Source: Adiantum capillus-veneris
Taxonomy: Eukaryota; Streptophyta; Polypodiopsida; Polypodiales; Pteridaceae
Length of the DNA stretch: 64,000 nt
Reading direction: 5' to 3'
Assembly: GCA_014529385.2 (NCBI GenBank)
Contig: CM043943.1
Span: 152,653,592 to 152,717,591, forward strand
Below the pieces are notes generated by a model, which worked only from the letters and a program-made list of their open reading frames with translations, made no database searches and was not told where the DNA came from. Shown here one piece after another: positions 34,881 to 46,633 of the stretch. Each line of letters opens with the position of its first letter. Position 1 is the first letter of the stretch. The position numbers and the translations under genes are program-made.

Positions 34881-35112
34881 CGGCCAAAATTAAAGAAATC
34901 ATGGTTGAAAATATGCCGCCCCTTGACCCCGCCCGGGGCGCTGCCCCGGGCCCCGCCCGGAACAATATCCCAAATTCAGCCTCCCAAGCCCCGCCATCCA
35001 GAGCGCTATATTCTACATCCCCATCAAGAGCGCTACCCCCAAACCTCACGTGGAAGCGCTGCCTTGTCACCCCATTGTGGCATTGCCCTAAGACCCCGCA
35101 TCTGGAGTGCTA
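34881..35112. repeat. GC-rich island with a strong hairpin
   Basis: This stretch is far richer in GC than its surroundings. It contains a 9-bp perfect stem with a 3-nt loop at 34931-34951 (arms GCCCGGGGC and GCCCCGGGC). AGCGCTA recurs nearby at about 35000 and 35030. It could be the remnant of a GC-rich repeat family. No coding signal. Confidence 0.6.
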
Positions 35113-35689
35113 AATGGGAACATTCTTCATTAGTGAAATTTTGAACATAAATTATATTTAGCATATACTTAAATATAATACAAATATTAACATATTAACT
35201 ATACTACTAATTTACTATAGCAGTTCTAGATTATGTCCCATACTATATTTAAGGTGCCAAAGGTTTGGCCTTATGGTCCTAGATTTAGCCAAGTGGTCAA
35301 CACATATAGGACCAAGTGCACACTGTGCCACAAAACTTGGCCACCACTTCACTTGCCAAAGTTTAGGCCACATGGTCAATCCTAAGTTTCCAATGTTCTT
35401 ATTATGTCACCTTTTGCCTCGTGGAAAACCTAGGCTTGTTTTCACATACTCAGGCACTTCAAGCCATAATAAATTTTCATTACTCTTCGGCAACCCTTTT
35501 GTTCAAGTCTTTGAAAAAACGTTGTTTAAGGCCACCCTAAACCATTTTTATTTAGGGGTGTCTAAAACTAGCTTTTTGGCAATTCGAGAAGAAAATGGTC
35601 AAAGTTTTATACTTAGTTTTAACCACTTGACCAATTCAAATATTGGAAAGCAAGGTCTTGTAATACTTTTCTTTGGACATCACACATTA

Positions 35690-37180
35690 AAACTAGGTCC
35701 CTCACTTGTCCAAGCTATGCTCTAATACAATAAAGGGCTTTTGGTTTCAAGATGCACCACTTTCCCAACCTTGATTCCATTAAAGAAGCTAGCTCTACTT
35801 AGACATTTAATAGCAAGGTCCTGTAGCAGTTCACATTGAACATTTTCCATGGTAGCTAGGTCCACCACTTATCTAAGCTATGCTCTAATACAGTAAGGGG
35901 GTTTTGGTTTCAAGATCCACCACTTGTCCAAACTTGATTTGGGAAGCAAGGTCCTATAATAGTTTTCTTTGGACATTCACCATTACAACTAGGTCCACCA
36001 CTTCTCCAAGCTATGTTCTAATACACTAAGGAGGTTTTGGTTTGAAGGAGAACCACTTGTACGACTTTGTTTTTGGAAGTAAGTTCTTTACATAGTTCAC
36101 CTGGGACCTTGGACATTGGATACTACAACTAAGCCCACCACTTGTCCAAGATATCCTCTATATATAGCCAAAGGGTTTGGGTTTCAAGATTCACCACTTT
36201 TCCAACCTTTCTTCCATTAAAGAAAGGAGGGGCATTATAACTAGGTCCACCAATTGTCCAAGATATGCTCTGATATAGAAAGGGGATTTTGGTTTCAATA
36301 ATCCACCGCGTGTTCAACCTTGCAAGACTCAAGGGATACTTGGACATTGGAAAGCATAGTCCTATAGTAGTTGATAGGTGGCAGTGGGTATCACAACAAG
36401 GTCCAACCTATGCTCTCATATAGCAAAGAGGCTTTGGTTTCAAGGTCCACCACTTGTCCAACCTTGCTTCCATTAAAGAAATGAGGGGCTACATAAACAT
36501 TGGCAAGCAAGGTAGAAAGGTCCTAAGGTATTTCACCTTGGATATTGGGCATTATAACTAGGTCCACCACTTGTCCAAGCTATGCTCTGATATAGAAAGG
36601 AGATTTTCGTTTCAAGGTCCACCACGTGTTCAACCTTGCAAGAATCAAGGGATACTTGGACATTGGAAAGCATAGTCCTATAGTAGTTGATAGGTGGTAG
36701 TGGGTATTACAACTAGGTCCAACCTATGCTCTCATATAGCAAAGAGGCTTTGGTTTCAAGGTCCACCACTTGTCCAACCTTACTTCCATTAAATAAATGA
36801 GGGGCTACGTAAACATTGGCAAGCAAGGTAGCAAGGTCCTAAGGTATTTCACCTTGGATATTGGGCATTATAACTAGGTCCACCACTTGTCCAAGCTATG
36901 CTCTGATATAGAAAGGGGATTTTTGTTTCAAGGTCCACCACGTGTTCAACCTTGAAAGCCTCAAGGGATACTTGGACATTGGAAAACATAGTCCTATAGT
37001 AGTTGATAGGTGGCAGTGGGTATTACAACTAGGTCCACCACTTGTCCAACCTATGCTCTAATATAGCAAGGATGCTTTGGTTTCAAGATCCACCATAATT
37101 TCCAACCTTGCTTCCATTAATATAGCAAGGAGGATTTGGTCTCAAGGTTCACCACTTGTCCAACCTATGCAAACCTTTTC
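35690..37180 (-). repeat. array upstream of the transposase gene, partly in 316-bp units
   Basis: Copies of GGTCCACCACTTGTCCAA continue, now linked by GCTATGCTCTGATATAGAAAG. Landmarks CATAGTCCTATAGTAG at about 36355, 36670 and 36988 show a higher-order period of about 316 bp from 36240 to 37060. The array ends less than 100 bp before the gene's first recognisable exon. The stretch 35113-35690 before it has no supported gene; the 150-codon frame at 35273-35725 shows no domain. Confidence 0.88.
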
Positions 37181-37261
37181 CATGTTGTAGCATGATTTTT
37201 TGTTTGAAGAGTATTTTTCTATAACTATGGATTTAACAATGTAATCTTTTGCAATTACAGG

Positions 37262-40200
37262 ATGGACTTTGAATCTGGGGAGAAAGTACATATGATACTT
37301 GACAATGAAATTGTTGGTATTGGCTGTGTGTGTAGAACAGATCTAGATTCCACTTGTGGTGGTACAAAGATAAGGCAAGGAAATGTCTCCATACTAGTGG
37401 AGGAATGCTTGAAGGATGTGGTCCTACCTTTTCCTACAATGGATACTTCATCTCTCCAAGGCTCATTATGGAGTGCTGTTCGATGGTCAAAGCTTCTTTT
37501 GCAATCTTTTGTATTAAATGGGAACTTAATTGATCCACAGGAAAGCTACAATGGTGATGAAGAACATGATCATTCCGATCCTCTAGTTACAGATGCAATA
37601 CCTATGACAAGCCCAGAATTTGAAGCAACGATTCGAGAGTCTTGGAGAAATCAGAGGATCCTTTTAAAAGATGACACAATGATGCAAACCATGAATGAAG
37701 GGACCATCTTATATGTATTTCCACATGATTATGTCAACTTTCAAGAACTTGGTCCTGATTGTGTGGGTGTGGGTATTGAAAGAGAAAATGCAAGCATTGA
37801 TGATGTGGTTGAAGTGGGTAGCATCACTTTGCTAAAGTGGCCCATCAAGCAGACAACAATGTTGAATGGAAGCCCATTACAACGATTTGTTCCTGTTGAT
37901 GGCATGCATGCTACATATGAGGATGTATCCAACGATGACAATGTTGGAAAAAAACTTGATGGGAGTAATGTTGTCCAGTTGTCAAGGAAGAGACGATACA
38001 CTTTGATGAACAAGAATCAAAAATCAAAAGCAGCACCAGCTTCGACTTTTTACCTTTCAAACAAATCAATTCAAAGGGCATCATGCATTGATTGTTGTGC
38101 ACAAAAATGTTGCCAGTTTGCAGATCGTGATATGGTGACAAGGTTACGACAACAGTTTTGGGGAGAGTCTCAAAAATCACGCACTAATTATGTTTATGAT
38201 GTTCTTTCTATATGTTATCAGAAAGATGAGAAGTCACGATACCAATTTAGGCTAAATGGCTCTATTGTTTGTTGTAGAGCATGGTATGAGCTACATGGAA
38301 TACCAAAGACATCATTTTATCGATACAAGGAGAACTTTGAAAATAGTGTGCTCCAATATGTACATGGGAACACATGTACATTGAGAAGGGGACTTCAACA
38401 TACTAGTTTAGCAAGAGCACTACTAAATGAGTTTGTGGAAAACAACTCTGAGAAGATGCCACATAGAAGTAGAACACTGCTAGATGTCTCAAGAGAGACT
38501 CAATTGGTGATTCCATCAACATACAAACAAGTGGATATTTTATGTGAAATCAACACGACACTTGACCAAATGGGCTATGAGAAGAAGCTATCCCAATCTT
38601 CTTTTGGTAGAATTTGGAACAAAGAGTACCCACATGTCACTTTAACAAAGACGAGTGAGTTCTCTAAGTGCAATATTTGTAGCTCAATCAAGGCAAGGTT
38701 AGAAGCTAAACCTTCTCTTGAAGAGAGAGCTCTTCTCTTGAGGGAGAGAGAAGTTCACATGGCACAACAAAAGAGTTGCAGAAGCCTATATTATGCATGG
38801 CGCACGTATTCAGAAACTCAACCACAAAAATATGTATGCATAATCCATGATAAGATGGATCAAAAGAAAATTGCCATTCCTAGATTACGCATTGTTCCCA
38901 AGTGTGTGGATTCAGGATATAATCTGCAGGTGGCATTGATTGGCATGATCACTCATGGACATGGAGAAGGTCATTACGGACACTTTGTCTTGAATGGTTT
39001 GTGGCCAGCTGATCCAAATCTTACAATTGGCTCAATTGCTAATTGTTTACATAACCTAGAGAGGATAGATAAGCATCCTCTTGGTGATCTAGTAACAAAT
39101 GGACTTCCAAGGAGCAATATTTCACTACTATATGCTTTGAACTCAAGGGATGCTTTGGACTACCATAACTTGAGTGATGGAAAAGAGTCCATTGTGCAGT
39201 CGTCAGAAATTGCAGAAGAGGAATTGGGGTCAACATTTCGCAGATTGCCAGAGAACTTGTTGCTACAATTGGATAATTGTGCAGGGGAATACAAAAATCG
39301 ATACTTATTTGCCTATTTGTCAATGCTTGTTGCAAGGGGTGTTTTCAAAACCATCCAGCTGGGGTTTTTAATGGTTGGGCATACACATGAGGACATAGAC
39401 GCCGTGTTTAGTACGTTTTCAGAGAAGCTGAGAGTTACACAAACCTATACTTTGCCACATCTGATGGATACATTACGAAACAGCTCATCTTCATCTCCAG
39501 CTCCATTTTTTCTCACAAAGATCCCTGATTTCAAGCAATATTGTGATGGACAAGACATACTTGTTGGACATTCCAAACCGCTTCAATTCAGGTTCTTTAT
39601 GTAGGATGAGACACCAATGATGCAATATAAGGCACATGTAGGTGTATCAAGTTGGAGTGGAAGTATTCGCCTTTGGAAAACAAACACATAAGGCAAGCCA
39701 ATGTTACCACATGGAGATCCACCTCTAGTACAAATGGCGGAGTATGTCAAGGCCCACGAAGAAGTCATTTTGGGGCTAAAGAACTATATAAAATTTTGGA
39801 AAAATTTAGGGAATGGTTCAAGTATTCCGTGATATTATAGACCCGTGATAGATTATTGGAGTAAGGTAATTGAAGAGATTGGAAAAGCAGTCATATCAGA
39901 GGGAGTCTTGTATGAAATGTTTTGGCCAAAAACTCAAGAATATTCTCACCTACAAAGCACTACAATGAATTTGCAACAAGGAGCAGAAAGATTCCTAGGC
40001 CTTGAAGAGTTGAATGATCATTTTTGTGGGCCTCAACGAGATAGGCCAAGGGAAGAGTTTGACCCTATGTCTGATGTGCACCAAGGTGACTTTCTTATGC
40101 TTGTTCCGAGTGACACAGAAATCTATCCAGTGTGGCTTGCAATGGCTTTATCTGACATTGATAATGAGCCTACATCACCAAACTACAGAAACCTCTTGAT

Positions 40201-40474
40201 TCAATATTGGGCACCTTGCGCGAGAAAAAGTGGGATGACAGATACTCAAGCTTACAGTAATTTTTGGAAGGGTTATTGGGCTGTCAACTATAAGGACCCA
40301 CAAGTGTGGGAAACTGTAGATGCAATTGTTTGGTCCTGGAGACCCAACAAAGGAGGACCATTTTCTAGAATAAAGATTCCAGAAAGGCATGCTCTAAAAG
40401 CCAAAGAAGGCCTCACTCGTGCACATCAACCACACTTGGATCAAAGTTCAGATATGGTATCAAATGTGGAGTAG
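37262..40474 (+). pseudogene. DDE-transposase-like protein (DUF7869-type) with three in-frame stops
   Basis: A 780-codon frame begins with ATG 37262, just after an acceptor TTTTGCAATTACAG, so upstream exons may exist. It ends at TAG 39602; the same frame then continues past TAA 39689 and TGA 39830 to 40474, about 1,070 codons in all. Residues 1-80 resemble a small plant domain often found with transposases (DUF8039-like). Other signs are a Cys cluster at 275-284, a helix-turn-helix-like segment (VCCRAWYELHGIPKTSFYR) and CNIC at 470-473. The catalytic-like core has HDKMDQ (Asp530/533), LQLDNCAGEYKN (Asp671) and GHTHEDIDAVF (707-715), typical of DUF7869 proteins that I regard as RNase H-fold transposases. 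All three stops can come from CAG, CAA and CGA by C-to-T change. Alternatively, a 249-bp interval 39592-39840 with GT-AG ends could be spliced out in frame, removing all three. It is divergent from the ParB/SET/FCP1 block. Confidence 0.72.
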
Positions 40475-40762
40475 AATTATGTGGAGCTTCTATTGTGACT
40501 ATACTAGTCAGTTTGTAAACAAAATCTTTTTTGTATCTTCCTTTGTTTTATGTAATTTATAGTTATTATTCAAATCCATTTGTTGTACATCCTCTTGACT
40601 TTTGGTGTTTATCAACACCACAATCCTATGAGATTTTCACTTTATTTACTAACCACACACCTCAATTTTTCCCACTTTAAGTGGAAAATTCCCAAATTAC
40701 ATGAATTTAGTCGATTTGGAGATTCCCATAATGTGAGATTTTTACCAAAATACCTAATATGG

Positions 40763-41830
40763 TCTTCCACAATGAAATTCCCCTTTGGTACCAATGGCAT
40801 AGTATGTCAACGCCCATGAGGAAGTGATTCTAGGACTAAATAATAACATAGGGTTTTGGAAAAATCTAGGAGGTGGTACAAGTGTTCTAAGGTACTATAA
40901 ACCCGTGATCAATTACTGGAGTAAGGTTATTAAAAAGATTGGAAAATAAATCATATTAGAATCATTGTTGTATGAAAAATTTTGGCCAAAAATTGGGGAA
41001 TATCATCAATTACAAAGTAGAGTGATGAATCTCCAAAAAGAGACAAAAAGATTCTTACGCTTGGAAGAGTTGAATGATCATTTTTGTGGACCACAATGAG
41101 ATAGACCAACGGAAGGATCTAACCCCATGATTGATGTGCAACAAGGTGACTTTGTAATGCTATTACCAAGTGTCATAGAAATATATCCTATTTGGCTTTC
41201 CATGACTTTGTCAGAACATTGTAAAAGAGCCTACATTACCAAAATATAGAAATATTTTGATTCAATATTGATCACCTTGTGCTAGAAAGAATGGTATGAT
41301 TGATGCTCAAGCTTACACTAATTGTTGGAAGGGTTTTTGGGCTACAAACTACAAGGACCCCCAAGTGTGGGAAAATGTTGATGCAATTGTTTGGTCTTGG
41401 AGACCAAACAAACAAGGGACGCTTTCTAGATTAAGAGTCTTGAAATGCATGCTCTAAAAGCCAAAGCAAGACTAACCCGTGCACATTAACCATGTTTGAA
41501 TCAAAGGCTTAATATTTCATCAAATGAGGAATAGATTTATGGGAATTTATATTTTCTTTGTACTTCTCAATTTTGTAAACAAGATCAGTGGTTGTATCTT
41601 TTTTGTTTTAATAAATTCATGGTATGATTCTAATGCCACCCTATGTATTCTCTTAAGTTTTGGAGTTTATCAACACTACAATGTAAAGGATTATCATCTA
41701 TAGCTACCAACCATGTCTAAATATATTTACCTCATTTTTTTCCACTTCAAGAGGGAAATTCCCAAATTACATGAATATGATTGATTTGAAAATTTTCATA
41801 ATGAAAAACTATACCTGATATGGTCTTTGC
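40763..41830 (+). pseudogene. tandem duplicate of the transposase 3' end
   Basis: The end of the transposase gene plus about 290 bp of its 3' flank (about 39700-40762) is followed directly by a second, decayed copy offset by about 1,062-1,070 bp. Matching landmarks are AGTATGTCAA (39743 and 40803), LEELNDHFCGP, WKGYWA / WKGFWA, and the flank TTCCCAAATTACATGAAT (40689 and 41759). The second copy has stops and frameshifts throughout. At the position of the first copy's TGA the second copy has AGG (Arg). Confidence 0.88.
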
Positions 41831-42265
41831 TATGTATAGGAGTTCAAAACAAGGTAATTCTAGTTCTTTTTGAAACTTGAACCACTTTAACTCCCCAACA
41901 AACATGAAACCCAACAACATAGTTTAAAAAGACACTTCTCACAAAGTGAGTTGGAATCTCATGTGGACAATTAAGGTAATCCATGTATAACAAGAAAGAG
42001 AGAGAGAAGACTTAGCAGATGGATAGCAAAATAGAGCCTATTATCTTTATTCATTAAAATTTCATTATGTGGATGCTTGCAATGCTACATATGTTGCAAA
42101 GATAGCTCTCTAAATATCCTTTTACTCTCATCACTAGGAATTATCTTAGACCTCTCATACAACACTAGGGCCTTTAGTTGTCCCTTGTCTTTCCTTCCCT
42201 ATAATGTTCAATATCCTTGGCAACTTCAACAATCCTAAGAATTTGCGTATGCTTTGCTAGGTAAT
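41831..42265. other. no recognisable gene
   Basis: AT-rich sequence with a short GA-rich tract (about 41996-42008). No domain seen. Confidence 0.5.
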
Positions 42266-42433
42266 AGTACATGTCTCCTAGGCCTAGCCACATTCCAAAT
42301 TGGCATAGCCTTAGGTTGGTAAACCAATCCCTTGGGTTATTATCTAGCCTAGTACATGTCTCCTTAGCCTAGACACATTCCAAATTGGTGTAGCCTTAGG
42401 TTAGTAAACCAATCCCTTGGGTTATTATCTAGC
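42266..42433. repeat. two tandem copies of an 85-bp unit
   Basis: The unit beginning AGTACATGTCTCC at 42266 is repeated at 42351 with a handful of changes (GCATAGCC/GTGTAGCC). Confidence 0.9.
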
Positions 42434-43676
42434 GTATCAAACAATTCATTGATTCATGGTATATGATAGATGTTCTTAAATGGTTACATGGTGTAGCCTC
42501 TATATTTAATGCAAAGTTGAAGATTATATCTTTCTTCTTTTAGAAGAGTGTTGGTACTCTTCAGATTTATTTACTCGAATTAATAAATCCTTATTCTAGA
42601 AGTTAACTTTAGTTAAATGGCCTTTGGTAGTGCCATTTTATAATTTCTCTTTAATATAGGTTCACTACCTAGTAAAATCTCCATCTCGTTTTTAATTTCT
42701 TGATTAGTAGGATGAGTGGTGAGTCTGCAAGAAAAACATTTGAATATTCACAAAGCCATGAGGGTTTTGTATTGCTTAACTATGGATCAACCTTATTCAG
42801 CTTGACCACAAATATATATTTTCTAGCTCACATATCTTGTGTAGACGATTTGGTTTACGTAATGTAGCCTAATTTCTAGATAACCAATCCATCCTAGGAA
42901 TCCCATCATACATACCAATTGGGAGGGTTCTAAAGAAAGTTGAGGTAGGGTGTCCCCCTAGTTCAAAATCAAGGGTTCTCACAGAATGATAAGATACCAT
43001 AGTTTTCCCATTAGCAAATTCTACTATCATATGTCCAGCTTGTTTTTATTCAAGTTCAACTTTTGTAATCATTTTGAGGATAGAAAGGAATGATTACTGC
43101 CACATTCAATGAAGAGATTAAAACATTCACCTTGACGGGTGGATGGTGTTTGAATAATATCAAATTTTCTTTGAGCTCTAGGTTGTTAATAGTTGCATGA
43201 ATAGTTTCTCTCTCTTCTTCTTCAAAATGAGTAGGATCTTCTACAGCTGCATGTGGATAGGCATTCATACATTGATATTTTCCAAAGTCCTTGGCTGCTC
43301 TTCCTTTTCCTCTACCTTATCCACCATTTTGTCCACTGTTATGTCCAAGAGGGTGGTGTCTTTGGCCTATCTCAATTTCCATCAATGCTCTACTAGCTAG
43401 ATGTGGGTATCTATTTTGGTAATGTCCCAACTCCCCACATTTAAAGCATTCAAATTTAAAGAATTAAACATCCAAGCATGAAGGATTTTGGACATTAATG
43501 GCATAAGCTCTTTGTGGTTGTCTATCACTAGGAAATCTTCTTGGTTGCCTAGCACCATTGAGGCTTTGATTTTTCATCTCACAGACTAATCCCCTGCTCC
43601 TTCATTGAGGGCTTAGCTTGTAGTAAGGCATCTTGTATAGCAGTAGGTTTCATGGCTTCTAGTTGTGAGCTAATTC
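42400..43676 (-). pseudogene. second gypsy element: gag zinc knuckle, protease, start of RT
   Basis: Reading down the minus strand there is a zinc-knuckle remnant CFKCGELGHYQNRYPHLA at about 43450-43400 (last Cys now Tyr). A retropepsin C-terminal half follows, with VEFANGKTMVSYHSVRTLDF and IPRMDWLS at about 43025-42875. Traces of the RT N-terminus come next (NLQLCIKYRG...IYHIP...INELFDTL, about 42530-42430). Stops are frequent. The matching capsid part lies on the other side of the 4.3-kb insertion, at 47989-48310. Confidence 0.7.
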
Positions 43677-44159
43677 TGTAAGGTTTCCAGTTTTTGAAAC
43701 CTTAAAAATTGTATAAAGCTTAATCAAACTGATATGATTATTGAAAAAGAAATGTAGAATTGTCCGACCATGGCAAAAATTGGTATTTTTGGAATCTTAA
43801 GCACAACAAACCCCAGGCTAGAAATTTTCAGAATTGAATTCCGATAAAAACTGGCATAGTTATGACCCCTGGAAGTTTACACTATGAATTGAGTAAAATA
43901 GGTAAAATTGAAGGATTGTAGTAATCATTTAAGCATAGACTTTATTAAAGGCCTCCTAGATATTTATCAATTAAGCAAAAATAGGTCAAAATATATCAGA
44001 ATTGATAGTTTAAAAGCTGGCAGGTAATGGGAGGGTCATCACTGACTTGCCAAGGACTCATTTAGCAGTAGGGGGCGTTTTTTGACCTGTAGGGGACTGC
44101 TTGAACTTCAAGCAACTGCTTTTTTCAGCCGGTGAGAGCTTATGTGAGTGCCAGAAAAC

Positions 44160-44167
44160 TATAAATA
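44160..44167 (+). promoter_or_regulatory. TATA box of the nested element
   Basis: TATAAATA, followed at about 30 bp by a likely start region CACATTTTACAGAGACTCG. Its place about 480 bp from the TG end fits an LTR promoter. Confidence 0.5.
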
Positions 44168-44399
44168 GGACCCCTAGCTTCACATTTTACAGAGACTCGA
44201 AGCCTTGATACTCTCTCTCTCATCTAGAGAGAACACTACGCAGAAATCATTAGAGATTAATCTCTAATTGATTAACCTAAACGGTAATTAGTCTAATCTT
44301 TCTTAATTAGCAAGGTTAGATTAAGCTATTTTGTTAATAAATCAAAGATTAGGCCTAAGTATACTCATAAAACCTTTCTTAATTAACTAATCTCTGCTG

Positions 44400-46170
44400 A
44401 TTATTGTAATTAAGCTTAGTAATATTAAGATAATTAATTATCCTATCATATTAGGATTGAAATTAGCCAAATTAACCATGAATTAATGGTAAATATATTA
44501 ATTAAGCTTAGATTGAGTTGAGGTAATTATCAGAGTTGCATTAGACAGTCATTAAGCCAATAAAATTATCCTATAAGTTTTTGAGTAATTTTCCTAATTA
44601 ATTAGGCAGAATTACTCTATTTTTTGAGAAAATGGAACAGGGGAAATTAGTAAATTGATTTTAAATGCTGTGATATATTTATCAGTGGTTAATTAAGTGT
44701 TAAGGAACCCGTGATAATTAGGAAAAGCTCATAAAATGAATCTAGCTAATTACTTCAGTAGAAATACTCTGTTTTTTGAGCAATTTAAATAGGGGAAATT
44801 AGTAGATGGATTTAAAATGCTATGATATAATTATCAGTGGTTAATTAGGTGTTCAAGAACCCATGATAAGTGAAAGAATCTCAGAAAATAAATCTAGCTA
44901 ATTACTTCAACATAAATACTCTGTTTTTTGAGAAATTTAAATAGGGAAAATTAGTAGATGGATTTCAAATGTTGTGATATAGTTATCAGTGGTTAATTAG
45001 GTGTTCAAAAACCCCTGATAATTAGGAGAATCTTAGAAAATTAATCTAGATAATTACTTTAGTAGAAATATTATGTTTTTTGAGAAATTGAAATAAGGGA
45101 AATTAGTAGATGGATTTCAAATGCTATGATATAATTATCAGTGGTTTATTAGATGTTCAAGAACCGGTGATAATTAGGAGAAGCTTAGAAAATTAATCTA
45201 GCTAATTACTTTAGCAAAAATACTCTATTTTTAGAAAAAATTAAATAGGGAAAATTAGTAAACTGATTTCAAATGCTGTGAGATATTTATCAGTGGTTAA
45301 TTAGGTGTTAATTAATCTGTGATAATTAGGAGAAGCAAAGACAATGAATCTAGCTAATTACTTTAGCAGAAATACTCTATTGTTTGGACAATTTAAATAG
45401 GGGAAATTAGCAAATAGGTTCCAATTGAATTGAATTATTTATAAAAGGTTAGTTAGATATTAGTAAACCCATGATAATTATGCTAATTACAGATAATTAG
45501 TTTAAAAAATTATCTTAGTGGAATTACGTTGTTTTTAGGGGTAAATTAAAGGGGGAAATTAATAAATCACGTGCCATAATTACATTCTATTTACCAAAGT
45601 TGTAATATAGGGTAAAGTGACCGTGATAATTATGCCAAGGTTAGAAAAGTAGTATAGATATTTATCTAAGTCAAATTACACTATTTTAAGCTAAAAACTA
45701 AAGAGGGAAATTAGTAAATCATGTGTTATAATTACATGCTATTTATCAAAGCTATATTATAGTGTAAAGATACCGTGATAATTATACCAAGGTTAGAAAA
45801 TTAGTATAGATATTTATCTAAGTCAAATTATACCATGCTATATGATTACATGCTATTTATCAAAGCTATAATATAGGGTAAAGAGGCCGTGATAATTATA
45901 CCAAGGTTAGAAAAGTAGTATAGATATTTATCTAAGTCCAATTATACTATTTCTAGCTAAAAGCTAAAGAGAGAACTTAGTAAATCATGCTATATGATTA
46001 CATGCTATTTATCAGAGCTATATTATAGGGTAAAAGTGATAATTATGCCAAGGTTAGAAAAGTATTATAGATATTTATCTAAGTCAAATTATCCTAATTT
46101 TAGCTAAAAATTGAAGATAAAAATGATATAATTAAGTTAGAAAATTATAAGATAATTACCAGAGGTCAAA
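44400..46170 (+). repeat. 152-bp tandem array, about 11-12 units
   Basis: The landmark ATCAGTGG or its worn form falls at 44529, 44681, 44833, 44985, 45137, 45289, 45441, 45593 and 45745, every interval exactly 152 bp. A unit shortened by 38 bp follows at 45859, then 46011 and about 46158. Sequence drifts strongly along the array (ATCAGTGGTTAATTAG to ATCAAAGCTATA) while the spacing holds. The unit is AT-rich and full of TAATTA. Confidence 0.95.
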
Positions 46171-46633
46171 AATATCCTTATCTACTTGTGGTAATTATAC
46201 CGTAGTTAATTGGTGAGGTTAGAAAATTATAATTGACCAAAAGTCCTATTTTTAGCGAATGATTAATTAAAATAAATAGACTTTGTGCTCAAAAGTTTTT
46301 AGAAAAATTATAGTAAGTGTAAACCTATGATATGAAGTTGAGGAAATGAAATCTTTAAGATAAATTAAATACAATAAATATTAAGGCCAAAATAAGTAGA
46401 TTATTAGCTTAAAAGTCAATGGGAAAACTAGGGAAAAAGATATAGAAAATTAAAATAAAATTAAAGAGCTTAGAAAAACCTTAGGGAAGCCGTGGAAAAA
46501 GTTATCATACCTATATAGAGAAATAAGAAATTACTAGGTCAAGAATTTACCAATTAAGACTATAAATTTAACCTTGGATGGGTTACATTTGAATACAAAG
46601 GTTGAGTCTAGATTTAGAACTATTTACCTAATG

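Noticed and set aside
35273-35725. 150-codon plus-strand frame
   Set aside because: It overlaps decayed array sequence and shows no domain. Its composition looks like chance.
16530-37180. CRISPR-like look of short repeats separated by spacers
   Set aside because: Spacers are themselves repeated and fall into higher-order units, spacing is irregular, no cas genes are present, and the context is eukaryotic.
37262-40474. Stop-codon reassignment or readthrough in the transposase
   Set aside because: All three stop types occur and neighbouring genes use normal stops. Mutation or splicing explains it better.
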